From an uncultured Oscillospiraceae bacterium (GTDB taxonomy: Bacteria > Bacillota > Clostridia > Oscillospirales > Oscillospiraceae): 9,032 nt of DNA. The stretch is taken from positions 1 to 9,032 of the forward strand of contig CANRBW010000055.1 of the NCBI GenBank assembly GCA_947628975.1. Reading direction: 5' to 3'. Shown piece by piece: positions 1 through 6,624 of this stretch. A model generated the notes under the pieces. That model did no database searches. It had not been told where the DNA came from and saw only the letters and a program-made list of their open reading frames with translations. The position numbers and the translations under genes were made by a program. Each line of letters begins with the position of its first letter. Position 1 is the stretch's first letter.

Positions 1-1672
<1,672 letters not shown>

Positions 1673-1715
1673 GTCCTCACCTGTCTTTCCCCGGAATCGT
1701 CCATTGTAGCTTGTT

Positions 1716-1744
1716 ATTTTATCACACCCCGCCCGGTTAGAAAA
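1716..1744 (-). promoter_or_regulatory. Probable secA promoter (extended -10)
   Basis: Read on the minus strand, TAAAAT (1721-1716) is preceded directly by TGA, giving an extended -10 element. The hexamer 17 nt upstream, TTTTCT (1744-1739), is a poor -35, which extended -10 promoters tolerate. The predicted start of transcription near 1709 would leave a leader of about 37 nt before the secA ATG. This is the most AT-rich stretch on this side of the gene. Confidence 0.6.
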
Positions 1745-1751
1745 GACCTAT

Positions 1752-1780
1752 TTGTAAATTTCCCCCGGCTGTGTTAGAAT
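1752..1780 (+). promoter_or_regulatory. Probable rlmD promoter (sigma-A type, extended -10)
   Basis: TTGTAA (1752-1757), a 17-nt spacer and TAGAAT (1775-1780) with TGT just before it form a good housekeeping promoter with an extended -10. Transcription would begin near 1787, about 27 nt upstream of the GTG start of rlmD. It stands back to back with the secA promoter; the two -35 regions are only about 7 nt apart. Confidence 0.7.
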
Positions 1781-1813
1781 ATTTCCGACTCGACCGGAAA
1801 GGAGGGAGGTCCC

Positions 1814-3175
1814 GTGCTCCGTCAGGGACAGCGCCACACCGTCCCCGTGGAGGGGTACTCCTCCCAGGGCCTGGGGGTGGCCCGGATCGACGGCCAGGTG
1901 GTCTTTGTCCACGGCGCCCTGGCCGGGGAGACCTGCGAGGTGCGCGTCCAGCACGTGGGCCACAGCGCCGCCTGGGCGGGGCTGGAGCGGGTGCTGACCC
2001 CCTCCCCCGACCGCCTGGAGCCCAACTGCCCCTACTACGCCCAGTGCGGCGGCTGCCAGACCCGCCACATGACCTACCCCGCCGAGCTGGCCTTCAAGTC
2101 CGGCAAGGTCCGGGAGGCCCTGCGCCGCATCGGCGGCGTGGACCCCGGCCCGGTGCCCATCCGGGGGGCCGACCGGCCCGACCGCTACCGCGGCAAGGTC
2201 CAGTTCCCCGTGGCTCCCGGTCCCGCCATCGGCTACTTCCAGGCCCGGACCCACCAGGTGGTGGACGTGGCCGACTGCCTGCTGACCCCCGCCCTGTGCG
2301 CCCCCCTCCGGGCCGCCCTGAAGGACTGGATGACCGCCCACGCCGTCCCCGCCTACGACGAGCGGACCCGCTCGGGCCTCATCCGCCACCTCTACATCCG
2401 GACCAACGCCCAGGGGGAAGCCCTGGTCTGTCTAATGGCTAATAGCCATTCCCTTCCCCAGGAGGCCGCCCTGGTGGAGGCCCTCCGGGCCGCCGCGCCG
2501 GGGCTGACCGGGGTGGTCCTGGGGGTGAACCGCCGGGGGGACAACGTCATCCTGGGGGACAGCTACCGCACCCTCTGGGGCCGGGACTTCCTGATGGACG
2601 CCCTGTGCGGCCTGACCTTCCGGCTCTCCGTCCCCTCCTTCTTCCAGGTCAACCGCCCCCAGGCGGAGGCCCTCTACGCCCTGGCGGCCGACTTCGCCGG
2701 TCTGACGGGGACGGAGACCCTGCTGGACCTCTACTGCGGCGCCGGCGCCATCGGCCTCACCCTGGCCCGCCGGGCGGGGGAGGTCATCGGGGTGGAGACG
2801 GTGGCCTCCGCCGTGGATGACGCCTGGGAGAACGCCCGCCGCAACGGCGTGACCAACGCCCGCTTCCTCCGGGCCGACGCGGCCCAGGCCGCCGCCCAGC
2901 TGGCCGCCCAGGGCCTCCGGCCGGACGTGGTGGTGGTGGACCCGCCCCGGAAGGGCCTCGCCCCGGAGGCGGTGGAGGCGGTGGCCGCCATGGCTCCGCC
3001 CCGGCTGGTCTACCTCTCCTGCGACCCCGCCACCCTGGCCCGGGACGTAAAGGCCCTCTCCCCCGCCTACGCCCTCACCCGCGTCCACGCCGTGGATATG
3101 TTCCCCCGCACCAGCCACGTGGAGACCGCGGCGCTGCTGTCCAGGGCCGGATCACCCGCGCGCAAAACACCTTGA
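1814..3175 (+). CDS. rlmD: 23S rRNA (uracil-C5)-methyltransferase, RlmD/RlmCD (RumA) family
   Basis: This S-adenosylmethionine-dependent enzyme makes 5-methyluridine in 23S rRNA. Gram-negative RlmD modifies U1939, whereas the Bacillus enzyme RlmCD does both U747 and U1939, so either specificity is possible here. The 453-residue protein has an N-terminal TRAM-like RNA-binding domain (about 1-60), four cysteines suited to the family's [4Fe-4S] cluster (C72, C78, C81, C155), FFQVN (276-280), the SAM loop LDLYCGAGAIGL (304-315), DPPRKG (376-381), the catalytic cysteine in LSCDPATLARD (C403) and the general base in HVET (E437). The length is normal. The GTG start is fixed by AGGAGG at 1800-1805, 8 nt upstream. 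The last dozen residues (SRAGSPARKTP) go slightly beyond the usual family end. An unusual AT-rich palindrome lies inside the gene at 2434-2450. Confidence 0.95.
   Translation: MLRQGQRHTVPVEGYSSQGLGVARIDGQVVFVHGALAGETCEVRVQHVGHSAAWAGLERVLTPSPDRLEPNCPYYAQCGGCQTRHMTYPAELAFKSGKVREALRRIGGVDPGPVPIRGADRPDRYRGKVQFPVAPGPAIGYFQARTHQVVDVADCLLTPALCAPLRAALKDWMTAHAVPAYDERTRSGLIRHLYIRTNAQGEALVCLMANSHSLPQEAALVEALRAAAPGLTGVVLGVNRRGDNVILGDSYRTLWGRDFLMDALCGLTFRLSVPSFFQVNRPQAEALYALAADFAGLTGTETLLDLYCGAGAIGLTLARRAGEVIGVETVASAVDDAWENARRNGVTNARFLRADAAQAAAQLAAQGLRPDVVVVDPPRKGLAPEAVEAVAAMAPPRLVYLSCDPATLARDVKALSPAYALTRVHAVDMFPRTSHVETAALLSRAGSPARKTP
2434..2450. repeat. 17-bp perfect palindrome inside rlmD
   Basis: AATGGCTA-A-TAGCCATT is an inverted repeat of two 8-base arms around one central base. 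It lies in a part of rlmD otherwise dominated by GC-ending codons. The codons it supplies (CTA, GCT, AAT, AGC, CAT) are unlike their neighbours. It encodes part of LMANSHSLP (residues 207-215), so the reading frame is intact. It could be a protein-binding site, a copy of a dispersed repeat or chance. Confidence 0.75.
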
Positions 3176-3198
3176 CGCAAGGATGCTTCACCGGAAAA

Positions 3199-3253
3199 GG
3201 CGCGAGTAAGCCCCGCGCGGGCAGAGCGTGCCAAAGGGGCGAGCCCCCGCGCC
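3199..3253. repeat. Nested inverted repeats in the spacer between rlmD and the low-GC module
   Basis: Three helices can stack: GGCGCG 3199-3204 with CGCGCC 3248-3253, GCCCC 3210-3214 with GGGGC 3236-3240, and GGCA 3220-3223 with TGCC 3229-3232. Two competing simple hairpins also exist, the palindrome CCCGCGCGGG (3212-3221) and GGGGCGAGCCCC (3236-3247). No run of T follows, so this is not a standard intrinsic terminator. The rest of the 3176-3299 spacer holds a small CCTTG-ACG-CAAGG repeat (3170-3182) and the ribosome binding site of the next gene. I see no convincing promoter in it. Confidence 0.5.
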
Positions 3254-3299
3254 GCCCGTCCTATCCGCAAACCATATGCTATGAGAAAGGGCTTTTGAT

Positions 3300-4319
3300 A
3301 TGAGCGAGGATATTATGATTGCTCCGCCGGAGGACGTAGAGATCATCGACCCATCAGATTACAAAGACCTCGTGCGGCTATTCAAGCAGATGCCGGAGGT
3401 GGCCACGCCTCTTTTGCGGGGAGCGACGGCCGTTTCCTCCAAAATCGAGAGGGCCTTATATACCGCGCCGGCATTTATTGATGCGGTGAAGGCCGCCGTT
3501 CCCGACGTGACCTTGCAGGCCGTTCTAACAGGTGAGCAGCGGCGGCAGATCGCCCAGGGCGCTTTGAAGCTGATGACCAGGAAAGACGGGTCGCTCCTGG
3601 CGAATCTCATCGATCCCAAAAAGGGAAAGATCGTTGCGACGATCCCCCTCAAGTCTGTAAGGATGGCGCCGGAGATCACACAGGCCATGACCAACTTTTC
3701 GTCCCAGATGCAGATGGCGCAGATCGCCGAGCAGATCCAGGCCGTTCAACTCGCCGTGGAAGAAGTCCATATGGGGCAGGAACATGACCGCCTCGCGACA
3801 GCCTACAGCTGTCAGCAGAAATTGCTTCAGGCAATGGAGATCCAGGACCCGGAACTGCGGTCAATGGCGCTGATACAACTTGCGGCGTCAGCTGAGGACA
3901 GCAGAAATCTTCTGATGCTCAGCCAAAAAAGCAACGTTGATTTCATCATAAGTCAGCCCGAAACCTTCCTGAAGAAGGTACTGTCCGGATCGACCCCGGA
4001 AAAAATCAAGGGCAGGATGAGCGAGATGCGCGAAAGCCTGTGCGCTGTAAATATGGTCTCGCTCGTAGAGACCATGGCATATCAAGAGCTTGGAGAGCAC
4101 GAGGCGGCAAGAAAAAGCCTCACATATTATGCGGGCTTTATCGATGGGACCTATCTGTCTGATCCGAATCTGGTTGAAAGGCTGGACATGATAGATCCCG
4201 CTCCGGAACGCTACTGGTCGCAGACTCTGCCTGACATCAGCAAAAAAATCAAAGCGCTTCCAAGCACCGCGGGTATGAAACCGTTGGAAACAAAAAGACG
4301 CAGGAGGGAAATGAAATGA
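3300..4319 (+). CDS. Uncharacterised 339-residue helical protein, first gene of a low-GC pair
   Basis: I do not recognise a named family. The protein is soluble, with no signal peptide or membrane segment. Residues 20-90 look helical. About 95-125 (DGSLLANLIDPKKGKIVATI) may be a short beta part. Residues 128-180 form a long glutamine- and methionine-rich helix suited to a coiled coil, containing the striking string GQEHDRLATAYSCQQ (159-173). Residues 240-285 (MAYQELGEHEAARKSLTYYAGF at its core) resemble a TPR-like helical pair. The C-terminus ends in a basic cluster, KRRRREMK. From memory, without a search, similar GQ-x-DRLA-x-x-YS helices occur in other uncharacterised Firmicutes proteins. 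The ATG has AAAGGG 8 nt upstream. Sampled lines have 43-55% GC against 77% sampled in rlmD, and AGA, ATA and AAA codons are used freely, which suggests transfer. The gene overlaps the next by ATGA, implying one functional unit. It may be read through from rlmD. Confidence 0.85.
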   Translation: MSEDIMIAPPEDVEIIDPSDYKDLVRLFKQMPEVATPLLRGATAVSSKIERALYTAPAFIDAVKAAVPDVTLQAVLTGEQRRQIAQGALKLMTRKDGSLLANLIDPKKGKIVATIPLKSVRMAPEITQAMTNFSSQMQMAQIAEQIQAVQLAVEEVHMGQEHDRLATAYSCQQKLLQAMEIQDPELRSMALIQLAASAEDSRNLLMLSQKSNVDFIISQPETFLKKVLSGSTPEKIKGRMSEMRESLCAVNMVSLVETMAYQELGEHEAARKSLTYYAGFIDGTYLSDPNLVERLDMIDPAPERYWSQTLPDISKKIKALPSTAGMKPLETKRRRREMK

Positions 4320-4543
4320 ACACTGGATCCGGCCCGAAGCTTTGTAAAAACAAGAATTGCCGCAAGGTCCTTCCGGAAGGCTATAAGTATAGTTACTGCG
4401 AGGCCTGCCGGAACGATCGCGCACACGCCACGAAAGTCATCGGCAAAATCGGATCCGCTTTGGTAGGGGTGGCGGCATGCCTTGTGGGCATCGTGGTTTC
4501 CGGCGGTCAGGATAAAAGCAAAAATCAAAATCAGGGCACCTGA
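4316..4543 (+). CDS. Small zinc-ribbon-like single-pass membrane protein (75 residues)
   Basis: Function unknown. Four cysteines, C10, C15, C28 and C31 (spacing C-x4-C-x12-C-x2-C), form a plausible metal-binding knuckle. They are followed by a hydrophobic segment at about 43-62 (IGKIGSALVGVAACLVGIVV) and a short polar tail rich in Lys, Asn and Gln. Basic residues R32, R35, K40 and K44 on the N-side favour the cysteine domain facing the cytoplasm. The start is well supported: AGGAGGG at 4302-4308 with a 7-nt gap, inside the end of the upstream gene. The ATGA overlap (4316-4319) implies translational coupling. Lower GC, as in its partner. The two may form a membrane-anchored complex, with the small protein as anchor or sensor; that is inference only. 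No terminator is visible after it. Confidence 0.85.
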   Translation: MNTGSGPKLCKNKNCRKVLPEGYKYSYCEACRNDRAHATKVIGKIGSALVGVAACLVGIVVSGGQDKSKNQNQGT

Positions 4544-4581
4544 CACATACGATCCCCCTGCTCGGGCCGCTGTTTTCCCGC

Positions 4582-4611
4582 TTGCGCTTTTTCGCCGGTT
4601 CGCGCTATAAT
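4582..4611 (+). promoter_or_regulatory. Probable promoter of the AIM24-family gene
   Basis: A perfect -10, TATAAT (4606-4611), lies 18 nt after TTGCGC (4582-4587), a weak -35. Transcription would start near 4618-4620. That is downstream of the in-frame ATG at 4594-4582 level codons, which supports the shorter start of the gene at 4693. Confidence 0.65.
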
Positions 4612-4619
4612 ATCCCAGA

Positions 4620-4653
4620 GCGGCCGGACCCGCGGGCGGCCCCGCCCGGCCGC
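4620..4653 (+). promoter_or_regulatory. Hairpin at the predicted 5' end of the AIM24-family mRNA
   Basis: GCGGCCGG (4620-4627) pairs with CCGGCCGC (4646-4653), and an inner CGGG (4633-4636) can pair with CCCG (4641-4644). The stem begins almost exactly at the predicted transcription start, so the mRNA would carry a 5'-terminal hairpin, a structure known in general to protect transcripts from 5'-dependent decay. The ribosome binding site at 4678-4683 lies outside it. Confidence 0.45.
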
Positions 4654-4692
4654 CGGAACAGAACTAAGGTTCAAGAAAGGAAGCGAGCGTCA

Positions 4693-5370
4693 ATGCAGTA
4701 CAAGATCCTTGGCGAGCCCATGCCCGTGGTCCTCTGCGAACTGGCGGCGGAGGAGTCCATGGTCACCGAGAAAGGCTCCATGGTCTGGATGACCCCCAAC
4801 CTGGAGATGGTCACCTCCGCCGGCGGCGTGGGCAAGGCCTTTGGCCGGATGTTCTCCGGCGAGTCCATCTTCCAGAATATCTACACCGCCAAGGGCGCCC
4901 CCGGCTCCATCGCCTTCGGCGCCAGCTTCCCCGGCTCCATCCGGGCCATCCAGGTCACCCCCGACAAGCCCATCGTGGCCCAGAAGTCCGCCTTCCTGGC
5001 CGCCGAGCAGGGGGTGGAGCTGTCCGTCTTCTTCCACAAGAAACTGGGGGCCGGTTTCTTCGGCGGCGAGGGCTTCATCATGCAGAAACTCTCCGGCCAG
5101 GGCACCGCCTTTTTGGAGATCGACGGCTCCGCCGTGGAGTACGACCTGAAGGAGGGGGAGCGACTGATCGTGGACACCGGCAACCTGGCCATGATGGACG
5201 CCACCTGCTCCATCGACATCCAGAGCGTCAAGGGCGTGAAGAACAAGCTCCTGGGGGGCGAGGGGTTCTTCAACACCGTGGTCAGCGGCCCGGGCCATGT
5301 GGTCCTCCAGACCATGCCCCTCAGCGGCCTGGCCGGCGCCATCGCCTCCGTCCTCCCCGCCCGCAACTGA
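4693..5370 (+). CDS. AIM24 / TIGR00266 family protein
   Basis: This 225-residue protein belongs to the AIM24 family, named after a yeast mitochondrial protein. The family has a beta-rich, TRAP-like fold and no established bacterial function. Family-like features are the opening YKILGEPMPVVLCELA, SMVWMTPNLEMVTSAGG (residues 29-45), GGEGFIMQKLSGQG (about 134-147) and the internally similar GGEGFFNTVVSGPG (about 193-206), and the C-terminal glycine/alanine-rich SGLAGAIASVLP. The two GGEGF blocks reflect the repeated beta architecture. No signal peptide or membrane helix is seen. I start at the ATG at 4693 because AGGAAG (4678-4683) precedes it by 9 nt. The frame is open further upstream to 4582, but that region holds the promoter and predicted transcript start. 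GC content returns to the high value of the core genes. It appears to be a single-gene unit with its own promoter and terminator. Confidence 0.9.
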   Translation: MQYKILGEPMPVVLCELAAEESMVTEKGSMVWMTPNLEMVTSAGGVGKAFGRMFSGESIFQNIYTAKGAPGSIAFGASFPGSIRAIQVTPDKPIVAQKSAFLAAEQGVELSVFFHKKLGAGFFGGEGFIMQKLSGQGTAFLEIDGSAVEYDLKEGERLIVDTGNLAMMDATCSIDIQSVKGVKNKLLGGEGFFNTVVSGPGHVVLQTMPLSGLAGAIASVLPARN

Positions 5371-5386
5371 CCCCCGCGGTCCATTC

Positions 5387-5429
5387 CGGCTCCCCGGCCG
5401 GGGCAGAGCCCCGGCCGGGGAGCCGTTTT
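5387..5429 (+). terminator. Intrinsic terminator of the AIM24-family gene
   Basis: A perfect 18-bp stem (5387-5404 with 5408-5425) encloses the three-base loop AGA and is followed by TTTT. Each arm contains the self-complementary block CCCCGGCCGGGG. It begins 17 nt after the stop codon and isolates this gene from the ribosomal promoter downstream. Confidence 0.9.
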
Positions 5430-5461
5430 CCGCTCTGTCGGGGCCGGAATTTCCTCCCTCC

Positions 5462-5486
5462 GGGGGAAAAGCGGAAATTTTCCCCC
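5462..5486. repeat. Inverted repeat just upstream of the rplU promoter
   Basis: GGGGGAAAA (5462-5470) and TTTTCCCCC (5478-5486) are perfect 9-base arms around GCGGAAA. The right arm ends 8 nt before the -35 of the rplU promoter. It could be a binding site, an upstream promoter element or a backup terminator hairpin. A related GGAATTTCC lies at 5446-5454 and GGAAATTTTCC at 5473-5483. Confidence 0.55.
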
Positions 5487-5494
5487 CAAAGACC

Positions 5495-5523
5495 TTGACA
5501 GCGCCCGCCGGGCCTGATATACT
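5495..5523 (+). promoter_or_regulatory. Strong promoter of the rplU-prp-rpmA operon
   Basis: Consensus -35 TTGACA (5495-5500), a 17-nt spacer, then TATACT (5518-5523) preceded by TGA, an extended -10. This is the best promoter in the window and suits a ribosomal protein operon. Transcription should begin near 5530. Confidence 0.9.
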
Positions 5524-5527
5524 ACTA

Positions 5528-5588
5528 GGGCCGCTCAGAACAGGGCCTGCAAGTGGCGCGCCGCGCCCTCCTGCCAAGGCGAGCCCGT
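5528..5588 (+). ncRNA. Candidate ribosomal protein L21 leader (5' UTR regulatory element)
   Basis: The roughly 80-nt leader of rplU sits where Firmicutes carry the L21 leader motif, thought to let L21 control its own operon. An inner hairpin AGGGC (5542-5546) with GCCCT (5565-5569) carries a loop containing TGCAAGTGGCGCGCCG. A closing helix GCTC (5533-5536) with GAGC (5581-5584) is possible. The strings GCAAGTGG-x-GCGCCG and AGGCGAGCC match what I remember of that motif; I could not run a covariance search. The ribosome binding site AGGAG (5594-5598) lies just after it. Confidence 0.55.
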
Positions 5589-5609
5589 AATAAAGGAGTG
5601 AAACAGAGA

Positions 5610-5921
5610 ATGCACGCGATCATTGTCACCGGCGGGAAGCAGTACAAGGTCACCCAGGGCGACGTCCTCTATGTGGAGAAGCTCCCCGTGGAGAGCGGGG
5701 ACACCGTCACCTTCGACCAGGTCCTGGCCCTCCTTGACGACGACAAGGCCACCTTCGGCCAGCCCACCGTCCCCGGCGCCAGCGTCGAGGCCAAGGTGGT
5801 CAAGAACGGCAAGGGCAAGAAGGTCATCGTCTTCAAGTACAAGCCCAAGAAGAACGAGAAGACCAAGCAGGGCCACCGTCAGCCCTACACCAAGATCGAG
5901 ATCACCAAAGTGAACGCCTGA
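5610..5921 (+). CDS. rplU: 50S ribosomal protein L21
   Basis: L21 is a small beta-barrel protein of the large ribosomal subunit that binds 23S rRNA. The 103 residues match the family length. It starts MHAIIVTGGKQYKV, the usual L21 opening, continues through GDTVTFDQVLAL and the basic KVVKNGKGKKVIVFKYKPKKN, and ends with the family signature GHRQPYTKIEITKV. An in-frame GTG at 5553 would add 19 residues, but it lies in the structured leader. The ATG at 5610 has AGGAG (5594-5598) 11 nt upstream. The stop codon overlaps the start of prp by one base (TGATG), indicating translational coupling. It is the first gene of the operon driven by the promoter at 5495-5523. Confidence 0.98.
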   Translation: MHAIIVTGGKQYKVTQGDVLYVEKLPVESGDTVTFDQVLALLDDDKATFGQPTVPGASVEAKVVKNGKGKKVIVFKYKPKKNEKTKQGHRQPYTKIEITKVNA

Positions 5922-6256
5922 TGACCACCGTGACGTTCACCACCCGGGACCGGCGCATCGAGGCCGTGGCGCTCCAGGGCCACGCCGACCTGGCCCCCGC
6001 GGGGCAGGACGTGCTCTGCGCCGCCCTGACCTCCGCCATCCGCCTTGTGGAGGCCACCGTCAACGACGTGCTGGCCGTGGGCGCGGCGGTGAAGGTCCGG
6101 GAGGACCCGGCGCTGATCTCCCTCAAGCTCCCCGGCGACATGGGCCGGGAGAACGAGTCCGTCTGTCAGGCGCTCCTGGCCGGTCTCATGGTCCATCTGG
6201 CCGCCCTGGCCGAGGAGTACCCGGAAAATCTGACTGTTTTAGACACGGAGGTGTAA
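5921..6256 (+). CDS. prp: Ribosomal-processing cysteine protease Prp
   Basis: Prp removes the N-terminal extension of ribosomal protein L27 in Firmicutes and relatives, a step shown to be essential in Staphylococcus aureus. The protein has 111 residues, the usual size. The catalytic pair is visible as His21 in LQGHAD and Cys33 in VLCAALT, at the spacing typical of the family. It lies between rplU and rpmA, the conserved position from which the gene earlier got names such as ysxB. It starts on the last base of the rplU stop codon and has no strong ribosome binding site of its own beyond coupling. Its last codons contain GGAGGTG (6247-6253), which serves rpmA. Its substrate site is seen in the next gene. 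Confidence 0.95.
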   Translation: MTTVTFTTRDRRIEAVALQGHADLAPAGQDVLCAALTSAIRLVEATVNDVLAVGAAVKVREDPALISLKLPGDMGRENESVCQALLAGLMVHLAALAEEYPENLTVLDTEV

Positions 6257-6261
6257 ACACC

Positions 6262-6546
6262 ATGCTGAATATCGGTTTGCAGTTCTTCGCCCACAAAAAG
6301 GGCGTCGGCTCCACCCGCAACGGCCGGGACAGCGAGTCCAAGCGCCTGGGCGTGAAGCGGGCCGACGGCCAGTTCGTCTTGGCCGGGAACGTGCTGGTCC
6401 GCCAGCGGGGCACCCACATCCACCCCGGCGTGAACGTGGGCAAGGGCAGCGACGACACCCTCTTCGCCACGAAGTCCGGCCGGGTGAAGTTCCACCGGCT
6501 GGGCAAGGACCGCAAGCAGGTCTCCATCGTGGAAGAGGCCGAATGA
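6262..6546 (+). CDS. rpmA: 50S ribosomal protein L27, with cleavable N-terminal extension
   Basis: L27 reaches toward the peptidyl transferase centre with its N-terminal tail. This 94-residue form starts MLNIGLQFFAHKKGVGSTRNGRDS. The segment before AHKKG is the extension that Prp removes, with the cut expected between Phe9 and Ala10 (LQFF|AHKK), so the mature protein should have 85 residues. The remaining family features, RLGVKRADGQFVLAGN, QRGTHIHPG, VGKGSDDTLFA and GRVKF, are all present. GGAGGTG (6247-6253), inside the end of prp, lies 8 nt before the ATG. A strong terminator follows the stop codon. Confidence 0.98.
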   Translation: MLNIGLQFFAHKKGVGSTRNGRDSESKRLGVKRADGQFVLAGNVLVRQRGTHIHPGVNVGKGSDDTLFATKSGRVKFHRLGKDRKQVSIVEEAE

Positions 6547-6562
6547 TCCCCTGACGCTGGTA

Positions 6563-6598
6563 AGGGTCGTTGCAACGCCTTGCAACGACCCTCTTTTT
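6563..6598 (+). terminator. Intrinsic terminator after rpmA
   Basis: AGGGTCGTTGCAA (6563-6575) and TTGCAACGACCCT (6580-6592) form a perfect 13-bp stem with loop CGCC, followed by C and TTTTT. It lies between rpmA and obgE, so obgE expression must come from partial readthrough or from a promoter I cannot identify in the 78-bp gap. Confidence 0.9.
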
Positions 6599-6624
6599 AT
6601 CCCCACAGGAAAGGATGTGTTCCT

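Noticed and set aside
3275..3280. TATGCT as a -10 for the helical-protein gene
   Set aside because: No acceptable -35 lies 16-18 nt upstream, and it would leave only about 13 nt before the start codon.
4544..4605. Terminator after the small membrane-protein gene
   Set aside because: T runs are present (4572-4575, 4588-4592), but no stem longer than 4 bp precedes them.
4582..4692. 37-residue N-terminal extension of the AIM24-family protein
   Set aside because: The in-frame upstream start overlaps the promoter and lies before the predicted transcription start. The extension is unlike the family, whereas the ATG at 4693 has a proper ribosome binding site.
4690..5577. 295-codon minus-strand open frame over the AIM24-family gene
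   Set aside because: It crosses the plus-strand terminator and the rplU promoter, has biased composition and matches nothing I know.
5553..5609. GTG start adding 19 residues to L21
   Set aside because: It lies inside the structured leader and has no ribosome binding site. The ATG at 5610 gives the standard L21 N-terminus.
6580..6624. TTG start adding 15 residues to Obg
   Set aside because: It falls within the right arm of the rpmA terminator. The ATG at 6625 has AAAGGA at a good distance and gives the normal Obg N-terminus.
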